Below are positions 24,601 through 36,418 of a stretch of 64,000 bases of DNA, one piece after another (positions within the stretch are counted from its first letter, which is position 1; each line of letters opens with the position of its first letter). Position numbers and translations under genes: made by a program. Location: the NCBI GenBank assembly GCA_029204225.1, contig CM055101.1, positions 40,343,961 to 40,407,960 of the forward strand, in the 5' to 3' direction. This DNA is from Diphasiastrum complanatum. Taxonomy: Eukaryota > Streptophyta > Lycopodiopsida > Lycopodiales > Lycopodiaceae. The notes below the pieces were generated by a model. The model ran no database searches. It was not told where the DNA came from and worked only from the letters and a program-made list of their open reading frames with translations.

Positions 24601-25498
24601 GCTATCTGAGGCATTCCGAACCTCAAACCTCTGATGAGCACCAAGAGTAAGGTGCTTTGCATATCGGGACAGATGAACTAGATTTGTGGAAACAATGCCC
24701 TTATTCTCGTTGTTAATAGCTTCATCATTTCGCAAAATAATAGATTGCCTGACCAAAAGTCCCCGAATTTCTAAGCCTCTCAAGACATAGAAAAGCTTAT
24801 TGCCTTCAACCCCAAATTCTTTCCCGAGCCGATTTTGTGGTACACCCTTACTCCTGCATGCAATGTTAAACCTCATGCTTGTTTAGAGTTTAAGATTCTG
24901 GTTGTAATTGTTACCTCACCACGTTATGTTCTTGCTGGAGGAAAACTCAAACTAAACATTCAAATGTCTACAAAAGAAGAAAGTTCAAACCTTGCTCTTG
25001 CGAGGCGTTCCAGGATTGCACGTTGCAGATCCGACAATCGACAATCTGCATACTTAAGATCATAAATTCCAAGGGAACTGTCTCGAAGGTCCTCGGATGC
25101 TAAGAGAATCACTCCAGCTTTTTCTGCATTCTCTATATCTTGAATAGACGGGTCTGACACCAGCAGCGGAGTAGTGGATGCCAAGTTTGCTTTCTTATAT
25201 TGCAATCCAGGCACATCAATTAGGCGTTTCCAAAGAATCTGCTTCACCCGTAAGTTCAGCGGCAAATCTAGTGCTGCAGCAGTACCGTGCAACTCATTCC
25301 ATAACTTTGGCAGAGTGCAACCTACACAAAATTTTCAAAGTTTCTTGAGCATCTGTTTTAAGTACTTTGCTAAGTATGGACATGTGCAACAAAAATTGAT
25401 GTTAGCCCCAACAACATCAAGAGAAAATACCTTTGTTTCTTACCTTTGATGCCTTCTGAGGCTATCTCTTGGAGGGCGACCACAACCAGATTATCCAT
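12682..25498 (-). CDS. GTF3C1: B-block-binding (largest) subunit of transcription factor IIIC
   Basis: Recognises the B box of tRNA-type promoters and recruits TFIIIB and RNA polymerase III in the nucleus. I placed 18 exons: 25498-25444, 25321-24991, 24853-24457, 24270-24199, 24037-23975, 23455-23264, 23072-22428, 19219-18449, 18311-18000, 17198-17043, 16906-16467, 16170-15698, 15506-15151, 15045-14277, 14141-14062, 13913-13491, 13076-13038, 12903-12682. All junctions are GT/AG, phases agree, and the total is 5,796 nt (1,931 residues), near the roughly 1,850-1,900 of flowering-plant homologues. The start MDNLVVVALQEI matches plant family N-termini. The winged-helix B-block domain spans about residues 112-180 (RLGKEFGVEGNKLFYVLRGL, then RGLLVRQ). 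HRAWRR (about 280), IWKRLGL..K.NY.RV (371-385), VMS.DQR.ELLKR (955-970), KIAKDLNLTLEQV (986-998), VVSYARQR (about 1,150) and a YYPCSSF tail follow. Exon 6 uses a weak GTGAAA donor. The frame has no breaks, so the gene looks intact. Confidence 0.93.
13988..14030. repeat. Telomere-like degenerate repeat in TFIIIC intron
   Basis: AGGGTTTAAGGTTTAGCGTTTGGGG and flanks are degenerate TTTAGGG units within the intron between exons 15 and 16. Similar tracts lie at about 13,258-13,330, 15,597-15,619, 16,300-16,440, 17,949-17,979 and 23,241-23,258, all in introns of the same gene. Confidence 0.7.
17281..17368. repeat. Three-copy 29-30-bp tandem repeat in TFIIIC intron 9
   Basis: Units start TG(T/C)GTCTTAC and end (C/T)GGTTCA.GC or close variants, with GTCTTAC at 17,283, 17,313 and 17,342. 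Noncoding. Confidence 0.75.
17949..17979. repeat. Telomere-like TTTAGGG tract in TFIIIC intron 9
   Basis: TTAGGGTTTAGTGTTTAGGG followed by TTTAAGGTTTA: four near-units of the plant telomere repeat, a few bases from the exon 9 donor side. Confidence 0.75.
19220..22427 (-). other. Long intron 7 of the TFIIIC gene (3.2 kb)
   Basis: Between the exon ending RILERLE and the one starting REKFIVRAELHRW. It is far longer than the other introns (from about 100 to about 850 bp). Several plus-strand frames between about 20,560 and 21,560 are stop-ridden but look less random than their surroundings, as if a degraded insertion or gene copy were present. I could not identify it. Confidence 0.6.
23241..23258. 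repeat. Telomere-like repeat in TFIIIC intron 6
   Basis: GATTTAGGGTTTAGGGCT lies just inside the intron following exon 6. On the coding strand it reads CCCTAAACCCTAAA, a classical plant telo-box core. Confidence 0.8.
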
Positions 25499-28250
25499 CA
25501 AGCCTGGTGCTAAATCATGTATTGTGTGCTAATACCTGAAAAGCCAACCCCCATGAAAAATTAGCAAACCTTCTTACATGTTCTTCACCTAGCCAGCTCC
25601 AAATGAGATGTAAATTCTTTTAGGGTTTTTTTTTTTATGTGTTTTTATGGGGTTTTGGGGTTGAGACATGTCATAGAAAGACTAGTACCAAGTAGATACA
25701 TCCAATTTCATGAGAATGCTCTAGAGAATGCAATTTCAAGAGGAGAAACTATGTATGCTCGCTTTCCTCAGTCAATTATTGATAATTTCATGGGTAGGTT
25801 GTGAGAGTCTGTTCATGCCAGCACAAAGCTTATGGCCCTTAAGAGATCCTGCTCAAGTGCATTCAGGAAGTATGCAAAGACACGACCATCAGCATCTTTT
25901 GGTTGCGGAAGAATTGGATTGAAGCGTTGGTACATCAGAGGAGCTCGCAGCTGGTAATTTATCTGGTTTTTCTGCAACTGTATGCAGTTTGCAAGAATTT
26001 GGAAGGCTCTGGGCTGGTTTTTTCCGCGTTTCGGACATACCTGTGGCAGCGAGTAACCCTAACTTCGATTTCACAAGTTTACAAGCTTTCTCGGGAACTT
26101 CTGACTTCTCACGCCTTTGCGAGCAGCGTCTGCACCCCCTCGTCTCTCAAAGGAAGGATAAAGCTTGATACCGTTGGAAATTTTCAGATTTTGCCACGTT
26201 CTGAAAAAGCTCAGTGTGGCAGTTCTCAACACAAAAAGTTTAGATCATACCTTTACTACCAGCAGTTTCGTGGCACAACCATATCTCTGTCATCAGCGAT
26301 CAGTTTAGAGGTGCTATGCCTGCAGGTACACAGTTTCGTGCCACATTTGCACACAGAGAAACAAGTTTCGTGGCACAACCATCTCTTTCTCATCAGCGAT
26401 CAGTTTAGAGGTGCTTTGCATGCAAGTGCATAGTTTCGTGCCACAGTTGCACTGCACATACGGAAACTCATCACTTAGGCTGTTGGACAACATTAAGTTT
26501 AGACTGAGGAGCCATCCATATCTATTGCTTTCTAAGAGGACAAATTCAGACATGCATCGAAGCGGTTGTTCTTACTGTCTATTGGCAATATCTATATCAG
26601 AATGCAACGATCTAACACATTCTGGAGCTCTTTAATCTCAATTTTACATGCCATTATTTTCTGGTCTGAGGCATCAGAAATTGCATTTGCTGTCATGTCA
26701 TGTCATGTCAATTCATGTGAGACAACAATTTCAGAGGTTAGCTTCACCCAGTTCAGGAGTCCAACTTTTTAACCTAAATTTAAATAAATAAATAAAAATA
26801 AAAATAAAACAAGGGAGTGTGGCAAGCCACATGGCCCTTGCCTTAAATTGTCATTTTAATATTTGTTACCCGGTAGATTCAAATGTGATAAAAAAAAGTT
26901 AACAAAAAATGAGATAACCCATTTGGAACCTAGGTAGTCTACCAATTTCCGAAATAAAAAATGGATAAATTTTGTAATGGATCCGGGTTTTTGTTTAAGT
27001 TGTTGCATTGTAACAGCCTCTAAAAAAAATTCATAGCATTATTAATACATGCATACATTTAATAATAACCATCATTTTATTAGGTAACAAAATAAAGACT
27101 TAAATACATGAATCGCGAGCTTCCTATGTATTCGCATTTCCTATCTGTATGTTGTGGCATAGTAACATCTTTTCAAAATAGGCACATCAACGTTTTCTTG
27201 TAAGGGTATATTTGGATTGAACCAATCTTTTATTTTTGGGTGACAACCGAAAGAATTTATATGCAGCTTGTGGTTTACTACCGTTACCTCGAACAGTGAA
27301 CACGTAGGTCAAGATGTGAAATAGCACACGTAGAGGCTAGAAACATAGAGAAGCATGCAATTACACCTCCTGCCCACCGAGTCCTAATCGATAACCATAA
27401 ACACAACTTGATCCTTTACAGATATATGAGATTATTAGCACATTATTGTAATCGAGAAGGAGTTTTTATAAAATTGGCATTTACGGAAGTTGACAATGGA
27501 TAACTGACATGATGACAAAAGGTTGCTCCAATCTGCAGTCACTCAACATACAGACAAAATTTTTATAAACAATTGCAAATTTTGCGGAGTTTGACAATTA
27601 ATAAAGATTATGATGACAAGAGGTTGCTCTAACCCACTACTCAAGCTACCTGATCTAATTTTAGCATTTGCCAAATGCAGTAGCAAAACAAAATGTCAAG
27701 TGCATGGTTAAAGCTAGATGTATTTGTCTTCAAGAAATAGCTAAATTACAATCACCATAGTTAGTCGGTGGAAAATTGGTAACCCTAATGGTCTGGGTTT
27801 TAGAATCTCAATTTGCGGTTTGAATAACTCATGGTTGTGGTATGGACTTTGACTAACGACTGGTAGGAATTGCACTTGATGGCTCATAACATAGAGCATT
27901 GGTAATAGTTTTTTTTTTTTAAATAATTTGTTTCGATCAATTTAATTGTAACCAATATGGGGAGGAATTTAATCGTTTGGAGGAGAAAGAGTATATTAGA
28001 TTGTAGCATCAGAAGAGGTGTGTAAGCAGGAGACATCACTTGTCCTAGAATCTCAATGCAACTTAAATCAAACAGCTTATAGTCACAATGTAGCTAGCTC
28101 ATTTATAGCAACTTTGAACAAATCAATAAATTTGCATATCTTCTTCCAAGCTAATAGTATCATGTAGATCTAGAATTTTTTGCAGTATTCAAAACCATTT
28201 ACAAATTATTAATCAGTTAAAAAGGTACCGTTAAAATGAAATGAGCAATT
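25499..28250. other. Region upstream of the TFIIIC start codon
   Basis: Contains the promoter and 5' leader of the minus-strand TFIIIC gene and probably decayed repeats beyond. No frame is supported. A 100-bp tandem duplication is listed separately. The rest is AT-rich without recognisable elements. Confidence 0.4.
26265..26464. repeat. Tandem duplication of a ~100-bp unit
   Basis: Units starting GTTTCGTGGCACAACC at 26,265 and 26,365 share ATCAGCGATCAGTTTAGAGG and GTTTCGTGCCACA. Inside each unit GTTTCGTGGCACAA and GTTTCGTGCCACA are themselves similar. It lies about 770-970 bp upstream of the TFIIIC start. Confidence 0.85.
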
Positions 28251-28399
28251 CGCGCTTCTCTTAGGGTTTGCATTTTTCCTGGATTTCTAAGGGGCTAGAC
28301 TGGTATTGGGGGGGTCGAGGTTTGGTTGGGACGGTTTTGTCTATTGCATTCTCCCTTGATTTTCTAGGTGATCTATCTTGGTTTGGAGTCCTGGGGGAC

Positions 28400-28907
28400 G
28401 TTTTATTGGTATCTATAAAGTCCTCACAACAAGATTCTAGTCTAAGCATACCATACAAAGCAACAACACAAGGGCACAGGTGGTGGATAAACCAACCCAA
28501 CCAAACCTAGATCGAATGGATCTAGCCCCCAAGCTATGGATCAATCAGAGACATGGAAAGAGGAGTCACACCAGCAGCATGTAGCTACTCATCACAAATC
28601 AATCATACACTAGTGAGAGCCTAGCAGGTATACTTATCCCTCCAAGGCCCACGCACCACTAGTAGTGCACTGTGAAACCTCACTAGACACCTCTGCAGCC
28701 TATTTGGGCCACGTCATCCAGTTCCCTAATGACTCACTGATAGACCCATATCAACTCCACCACCATGTGTTTAGGCCTACAACCATTAATTATGACCATG
28801 TACTCATAAGGGCCCCAATTCCCTTATAGTCACAATTAACTTACGGGTTGTTGGTCTACCGGTCCCTAGCGTGGACACGCTACCTGAGACCAATCATGGG
28901 CATGACA
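28400..28907 (-). repeat. 3' LTR of minus-strand chromovirus (left end uncertain)
   Basis: On the minus strand the pol tail is followed by AAGGGGGGAAGAA and then TGTCATGCCCATG, a polypurine tract and LTR start. The LTR runs toward lower coordinates. I could not place its far end; it may lie anywhere from about 28,260 to 28,560. No 5' LTR copy was found beyond 32.7 kb. Confidence 0.6.
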
Positions 28908-28920
28908 TTCTTCCCCCCTT
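28908..28920 (-). other. Polypurine tract of the chromovirus
   Basis: Minus-strand AAGGGGGGAAGAA directly before the LTR start at 28,907. The 53.4-kb element has the same tract, indicating related families. Confidence 0.8.
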
Positions 28921-28935
28921 ATTCAAGTTCTGTCC

Positions 28936-30008
28936 TTAGAAATTTAAACTGGGAAAGTTCCTCCTTAAGCTTCCATCCTGTTCCCAGGAATCGTCATCGT
29001 CTGTACATCCCCTCCATCGAACCAGATGCTCGGTAACTATACGATTTCTCAATCGTTTAGTTCTTGTATCCAAGATCTTTTCGGGTTCAAGATGAGATAC
29101 ACCCGATGATTCATCCAACAGGTCCAACTGATCTCCAGATCCAAGATGTTCTCCTTCACGTAGACTCTTTTTGAGATGACTAACATGAAATACGGGATGC
29201 ACTTGCGATCCTTCCGGGAGTTCCAATTGATAAGCTAAGGATCCGATCTTTTTCAAGATCTTAAACGGTCCTCTATATCTAGGGGACCACTTATAATGCT
29301 TGCCGGTACGCATTACACTTGAATCCTTCGGGAATCTCAAATATACCCAATCTCCCACTTGGAAGTCTCTCGGTGATCTTTTCATATTTGCATAATGTCT
29401 ATCCCTATCTTGGGCACTCTGGACATTTTCATGTGCAATCTGTAGCATTTCCTGCATATCGTGTAGGAAATCTGCTACTTTCTGAAACTTGATCGTCCAA
29501 GTCTCAACCGCAATGGGTGACCTAGGCTCAAAACCGTACATAAGCATAAATAGGCTATAACCGGTAGCTGAATGCTTACTACTACTATAGGCAAACTCGA
29601 TCAATGGAAGGTACTTTTCCCAATCAGATTGTCGTCTGAAAACATATGCTCGAAGCATTTGTTCCATCGTCTGATTTGTTCTTTCCGTCTGTCCATCCGT
29701 CTCAGGATGATTAGAAGAACTCAAGCTCAGTGTCGTCTCTAGTTTAGCAAATACGGTCGACCAAAAATGACCGGTGAACTTTGGATCGCGATCGCTCACA
29801 ATATCACTTGGTAATCCGTAAAGCCTAAACAGACGATAAACGTAGCCAATTTGGTAAGACGGTCAACCACACCCCAAATTGCATCATGCTGTTTATTCGT
29901 CTGCGGTAACCCAACCACGAAATCCATGGAAATACTATCCCATCTCTTATCAGGGATATCCAGTGGATGCAACAAACCGCCAGCCTTATGGCGTTCAGCT
30001 TTATTCAA
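28936..30008 (-). pseudogene. Chromovirus integrase core and chromodomain
   Basis: Read from high to low coordinates: LHPLDIP...WDSISMDFVVGLP (first catalytic Asp), IW.VVDRLTK.A.F, then after a break at about 29,800 SDRDPKFTGHFW (second Asp), HPETDGQTERTNQT (catalytic Glu), LIEFAYS.S.H..TG, and the DWVYLRF/GPFKILK.IG..AYQLELP C-terminal domain. The last about 60 residues contain EPEKILDTR..R.RNR..TEHLVRWRG.....SWE, a chromodomain. In chromoviruses it targets integration to heterochromatin marks. One break disrupts the core. Confidence 0.9.
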
Positions 30009-30040
30009 CTAACATTGGTCACACTTGACCACATAAGATT

Positions 30041-31087
30041 CTACAAAGGGCTCAAGTTTTGGCCAATAAATAATACCAAATCCAATGTACAATGTATGCC
30101 GGGATATCTTGTGCATGGTGAGTCATGACATTCATAAAGAATTTTATTCTTAACAACATCCACATCAGGCACACAAACCTTCCCTTTCTTGAACAAAAGT
30201 CCATTACGGATAGAAAAGTCATCAGTACCCTTTATATCCTTCCCTCCAGACTGATCACCATGATCATCAGTCTTGCTTGATGAAACTACTAGAACCCTAT
30301 TCCAAATTGGTCCAAAATGTGGGTCTTTCTCATAAAGACCTCTCAGGGAGAGATAAAAGTCCATACTAATCTCAATGAAGGAAAGTTCATTCACTTCACC
30401 AATTCGACTAAGTGCATCAGCCACCTGATTAGATGAGCCTCTGATATACTACACTTCAAAGTCAAATTCTTGCATGAGTTTTGCCCATTTGGTCTTACGA
30501 CCTCGCAAATCATTTTGATTATAGAAATTCTTTAAAGGTTGATGATCCGTATTAACCACGAATTTATTACCGTACAAGTAATGCCTCCATGATTTCAAAG
30601 CATGGATCACAACAAAAAGCTCTTTTTCCTGAGTGGTGTACTTGACCTGTGCATCGGTTAGTTTTTTACTCTCAAAGGCAACGGGCTGACCCTCCTGTAA
30701 GAGAACAGCTCCAATAGCCATATCACTCACGTCAGTGTTAATGACGAACGGCAAATTTGGATCCGCTATCCTCAAAACTGGAGCTGAGGCAATTAGAAGC
30801 TTGAGCTTGAGTTTGTTTTTTAAAACTCTCATCTAATTTCTCATTCCATCTAATAGGAGGACTTGGCCTACCTTTGCGGCTTTTCACTCCTTTCAACATA
30901 TTGTTGAGAGGTGCAGCAATCTTCGAGTACTCCTCAACAAATCTACGAAAAAACATAGTGAAACCTAAGAATGACTTAAGTTCACGCACCATTTTAGGAA
31001 TTGGCCATTCCACTACTGTCTTCACCTTTTCCTCGTCAATCTTGATCCCAAAGGAGGTGATCTTATGCTAGGTAAAGAAATTCCTTT
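30041..31087 (-). pseudogene. Chromovirus RT thumb, RNase H and connection
   Basis: From high to low coordinates: KI....(V)KTVVEWPIPK..RELKSFLGF..FFRRFV..YSKIAAPL (RT thumb), then a frameshift near 30,815, VINTDVSDMAIGAVLLQ (RNase H), QEKELFVVIHALKSWRHYLYG, VNTDHQPLKNF, KWAKLMQEFDF, a stop, then VADALSRIGEVN and the linker into a truncated integrase zinc finger. Breaks occur at about 31,088, 30,815, 30,447 and 30,041. Confidence 0.87.
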
Positions 31088-32350
31088 TTAAAAGAATTCG
31101 CACTTTGATTCTTTTGCATAAAGCTTCTCTTGTCTTAAGATACGTAAGACAGTACGGAGATGCTTAGCATGCTCTTTGAGTGTTCTGCTATAGATCAGAA
31201 TATCATCCAGAAATAGTACTACAAACTTCCCCAAATATGGACGAAACAAATCGTTCATCATTTGCTGGAAAGTAGCCGGAGCATTTGTCAAACCAAAGGT
31301 CCATACAAGAAACTCGTAGTGGCCAAACCTGGTCCTAAAACTGGTTTTAGATACATCTTTCAGATGTATCCTAATATGATGGTATCCCGTACATAGATTA
31401 ATTTTCGTGAAGTATTTAGCTCCATTCAATTGATCTATGAGATCGTCCATCCTGGGCAACGGGTATTTATTTTTAACTGTTAGTTTGTTCAAATCCTTGT
31501 AATCTACACATAGCCGAAAACTCCCATCTTTCTTACTCTTAAGAAGGATAGGTGCTCCCCATGGAGGTTTACTTGGTCTTATGTGCCCCATCCTGAGATA
31601 CTCCTTGATCTGCCTAGCCACTTCCTCCTCTTCCTTCTGACTAAACTGATATGGTTGTCTGAAGATGCGATGACTATCGGGCAAAAGATCTATCTTATGA
31701 TCTACTGACCGAGCGGGTGGTAGTCCATAAGGTAGTCGCTTTGGAAAAACTTCATTAAACTCTTGCTTTAAATCTTGCAAAAGCTGTTGTTCCTGATGCG
31801 AATTTTTGGTGTTAAAGCATGAAAACACATTCACATCCCCAACATCACAATGCATACGAGATTTCAAAAGCAAGTGAAAGAGTTCATACTCATAATCATG
31901 AAGTTTCTCAATTAATTCAGCCGAGGAAATCATCGGCGATGGAAGTACATCGGTCTCACCAGAAATAGAGACAGTCTGATCAAACTTATCTTTAAGTACC
32001 ATAGAATGATTTTTAAAATCTATCTCTAAAGAGTCTAATTTGCCAAAAAACCATTCATAGCCCAAAATTACATCAGTTTGGTCCAGATTCATGACATGGA
32101 AATCCAACGGCTCAACATAGTCCTGCATCTGAAGCTCTAAGTTTGAGACTTTGACATCCCAAATCTCAGTGTCCGACCCTGAGGCAAGATGGACCACGTA
32201 ACGATGATCACTGGCCATGGTGGGCACTTGGAGCTTCTGCACAAGTCGAGCATTCAAAAAATTGTGCAAAAAATTGCCCATTTTGCAGTTGATAAACCGA
32301 ATATACAGCTCAAAATCGTCTATCGTGACAAAAGCTTTCCGGAATTCCAT
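31088..32350 (-). pseudogene. Chromovirus protease remnant and reverse transcriptase
   Basis: A 420-codon frame. The N-terminal part corresponds to the retropepsin, but where D-S/T-G-A is expected the sequence reads F-I-N-C-K-M, so the catalytic aspartate is absent. YVVHLASG and VILGYEWF...L..ID mark the rest of the protease fold. The RT includes [15 protein letters not shown]-like, [27 protein letters not shown]-like, [60 protein letters not shown] and [12 protein letters not shown] (F-L-D-D active site). It ends at a stop after CEFF. Confidence 0.9.
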
Positions 32351-32540
32351 CAGACAAGCTATTTTAGTTTGCTCAACGTCCCAGAAAATAAACGAATATC
32401 AAAAGTTCTATTGTTTCTTCAACAACTTTCGAACGTTTAAACTTAATATCGCCGAAAAATATTTCCGTTTGGTAGCCCAAGTTGTTAGAGTTAATAATAG
32501 CTTGCAGTTGATTAAATAGATTTTGCATTTGTTTATCCTG

Positions 32541-32723
32541 TTATTTATTGCTCTGATGAAGTTCTAAAACTGCCTTGCCTAAGGTTTGCAACAGTTTTTC
32601 TGAGTCTAGGGTGTCATCATTGCCGGGTGAGGCCGGCTGAATTTCCATATTTTGCCCATCACTTCCTGGTGCTCCCGGGTGAACCTCGGTAGCACTCCCC
32701 TCCAAAAATTCATCAGTATCCAT
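32541..32723 (-). pseudogene. Chromovirus gag N-terminal stub
   Basis: A 60-residue frame starting MDTDEFLEG, acidic, followed by SEKLLQTLGKAVLELHQ and a stop. Its position just upstream of the protease remnant and in the same orientation suggests the first part of gag. The capsid and zinc knuckle are missing, so roughly the whole gag body has been deleted. Identification rests on context. Confidence 0.4.
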
Positions 32724-33384
<661 letters not shown>

Positions 33385-33704
33385 GCGCTTCAGAGAGCAC
33401 TATCAGGCGAAAAAAAGACGCGGCCTCCCTCATCAAATGTTGATCTGTCTTGGAGTAAATAACAAGGCGACCAGGAGGAAGAAAACAAACGGATCTCATC
33501 ATGATTTTTGAGTTTTTTTGCATAGTTCTTTAACCTATAACTTGCAAGGAAGCAAAGAACATAACCCATCTGTTGTTTTTTGCAGATTACCACTGTTCTA
33601 TCAGTGATTTACAGTTGCTATAGCTTTCCTTTACTAGTTTCCAGCATAAACAATTATTTGAGGCAAGATTTACAAGGTTTTTGCTATCATATGCTTGAAA
33701 AACA

Positions 33705-34482
33705 TGTCGCGGAAGCGCTTTTTCTTTGTTGTTTTTCGTGTTCATCCTCTATTCTGATTCGCGAACAATTTTCTATCTTTGAATTTTCTTTTCGTGCGAA
33801 AGCTCTTACAGAATCCCAGACACTCGACTACGCATCACAGAACATATTTTATTCTAGCAATCAAGAGACACAGTACAAGGCCAAGAGATACACGAAATAG
33901 AACGACTATATTGTCAGTTTGGTTTCAGAGCGAGATCGTCAGTGTCTCGCTCGTTGGCAGATTGACTCTCTGCTCTTTCGTTGTGTTCTGCTCGTTGGCA
34001 GACTTTCATGCACAACTATGGTATTTTTGCTTTTTTTACTCTATTCGCTACGTCTCTCTCTGTTTCTTACAGATCTCTGTATTCACTATCTCTCTTATTT
34101 TTCTCTTTTTTTTTTTTTATTGTTATGATCTAGAGAGGATCGTTTATACCTCCACTATGTGGAGTTTACAAGATAGCTAAAATGTAGAATCACAGGACTA
34201 GTTAACGCTAATCAACTAGCTAGTTAGTCTCCGTCGTTGCTATTCATTTCAGCTGGGCATGAAGCCCGTTGAGCTGCCAGCTGGCAGTGCGAAAGATTTC
34301 TCTTCGTTTGTTTTGTTCTTTTTTGTTTCGCGATCTTGAAGGTGTGTTTACAATTCGTGATTGATTCGCAAATCGTTCGTGCTTTGAGTCAAAGACATGT
34401 TGACTGTCGCGAATTGTTCTCGTTCGACCTTTGTGTCTTGTTCGTGCTGCGACAAAGTTGCAGGAGTTCACCATTTCTGACA
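33705..34482 (-). repeat. LTR of copia family A, inverted copy (778 bp)
   Basis: On the minus strand it starts TGTCAGAAATGG after a polypurine tract and ends ...TTCCGCGACA at 33,705. It matches the plus-strand LTR at 9182-9955 along its length, including the stretch with TAGTGGAGG and the GCGAATCAGAATAGAGGATG segment. Beyond 33,705 there is no PBS, so this is the 3' LTR of the copia A pol fragment at 34,483-36,418. Confidence 0.9.
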
Positions 34483-36418
34483 CTCCCTCTTGAATCTTGC
34501 AGCTTTGTTCGTTTAATCCAATTGACTCTCTTTGCTTGGAGAAGAGTGGCTTGTCGAGTGGTTTCGTGAGGAGATCTGGACTCATACTTTCTGATTTTAT
34601 GAACCGGACCTGGAGTTCTCCTTTCGAGATCAAATCTCGAATGTGATGGTACTTCAGAGGAATGTGCTTCATCTTTAAATGGAAGACAAGATCCTGGGAC
34701 AAATAGATGGCACTCTGGGAGTCCATCATCATCGTGTTTGGCCCCTCTTGTGGTATCCCGATTGCCTCCAACATCATCTGCAGCCACACTACCTCATTCA
34801 CCACTTTTGAGGCTGTGACATACTCAGCTTCGCAAGAGGATTGAGCTACCAGGGTTTCGTTTTTGCATATCCAGCTGACTGCAGCTCCGCACGCTATTGT
34901 ACATCCTCCAGTAATGGACTTGTTGTCATCCTTGCAGCTCGTGCAGCTCGCATCACTGTAGTGATGCAACTCCTTTCTCCTCGTTTCTAGTTCTGTAGGT
35001 TAATCTAATATTTTGGGTACCCTTCAGATACTGTAGGATTCGTTTGGCCATTTGTCAATGTGCTAGACCAGGATTGGAACAGAACTGGCTCAATGCAAAA
35101 ACAGAGAAGGCTAGATTCGGTCTGGTACAAATTGTCAAGTACATAAGACTCCCTATTAAGTTTTGGTAGGGTATACTTGCCATCTTTTGTTCTTCCTGTT
35201 CTGTTTTTGGGCAATCCTATTTTATGTGCTTGGCTCCAGCTATCATTGGTGTGGCTTTTTTTTTGCAGTCCATCATGTGGTATTACTTCAGCGCTTTTCT
35301 GGCCTATTCTGACTGACTCAAGTGCATTTCGCCATTTGTTCGATCTCTTCTGATCTCCAGCCCTAGGCATTTTGTTGCTTCTCCAAGATCTGTGATTTCG
35401 TAGCTTTCAGAAATCTGACTCTTCATGTCTTTGATCAGCATCAAGGAATTTCCTATCATCAACGAATCATCCACGAAAATGGTCAGTATCACAAAATCCT
35501 TTCCTACTCTTTTGATGTAGACATTACAGTCTGGTTGAGTAGGGTTGAAGTCTAGAGACTTCAGAAGACCATCAAGCTTTTTGTACCAAGCCCGTGATGC
35601 ATGTTTTAGACTGTAGATGCATCTCTGCAATCGACAGACATATTGTCTATTGTCGGGGTCCTCATAGCCTTCAGGTTGTTTCATGAAGATTTCCTCCTCT
35701 AGATCTCCGTGGAGAAAGGCTGTTTTCACGTCAATCTGGTGAATTTCCAGATTGTACTCTGTGGCGTATGCAAGGAGTAGCCTTATGCTTGTCATCTTCA
35801 CCATGGGCAAATATGTGTCGAAATAGTTGACACCATATCTCTGCATGTAGCCCTTTGCGACAAGCCTTGCCTTGTAGCGGCCAATAGTGCCATCTAATTT
35901 TAGTTTTTTCTTGTACACCCACTTGCAGTCGACTATTTTTCTGTTTTCTGGCAGTGGATCTAATGTCCATGCCTCGTTTGCCTCAGCGACTTGATCTCCT
36001 TTGACATTGCTTGCTTCCAGAATTCTCTCTCTGGACTTTTGATAGCTTCTTCTATGTTGTTGGCTCTTCTGTGAAGCTGCAGTACTCGAACTGCGTGTCT
36101 TTGCTCCATTGAAGATTGTTAGAATAGCGGTCTAGAGGTCTTCTTTGTCTTGTTGACCTTCGAGGTTCGTTTCGTCGTTGCTCGAACATTTCTTGTTTGT
36201 GAGGTCGATCCTCTGCTTCCTGCTGCTCTGGAGTCTGGGGCTCTGCATTTTGATTCGATGTATGTCCTCGATCTCCCTCTTGAATAGGCAGCAGTGTGAA
36301 GATCTCATGGCCTCTTTCGTCTTTCAGTCCAGGGAATTTGGACTCGTCGAACTTCACATCTCTGTTCGAAACAACCTTCTTCGTGGTTGTATTGTAGAGT
36401 CTGTACACATACAGAGAA
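34483..36418 (-). pseudogene. Ty1/copia family A pol 3' half (RT and RNase H)
   Basis: From high to low coordinates: YRLYNTTTKKVVSNRDVKFDE and RRSTRQRRPLDRY (post-integrase linker, 36,408-36,052), ...ARLVAKGYMQRYGV.Y..T..PMVKMTSIRLLLA (RT start), HQIDVKTAFLHGDLEEEIFMKQPEG, CRLQRCIYSLKHASRAWY, TIFVDDSLMIG (the Y/F-V-D-D active site), a disrupted segment at 35,005-35,370, then CKDDNKSITGG...AQSSCEAEYV (RNase H) and LLTKPLDKPLF. Frameshifts at about 35,950, 35,300 and 34,970. The frame begins abruptly at about 36,418, where family B sequence starts, so the 5' half has been lost. Confidence 0.88.

Noticed and set aside
25728-26433. Plus-strand frames upstream of TFIIIC as a divergent gene
   Set aside because: No domain or splice structure, and part of the frame is the 100-bp tandem duplication.
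32541-32600. GCTCTGATGA near 32,550 as the reverse of a primer-binding site
   Set aside because: It matches only 8 bases of the reverse complement of TGGTATCAGAGC and lies inside the gag stub, not next to an LTR.
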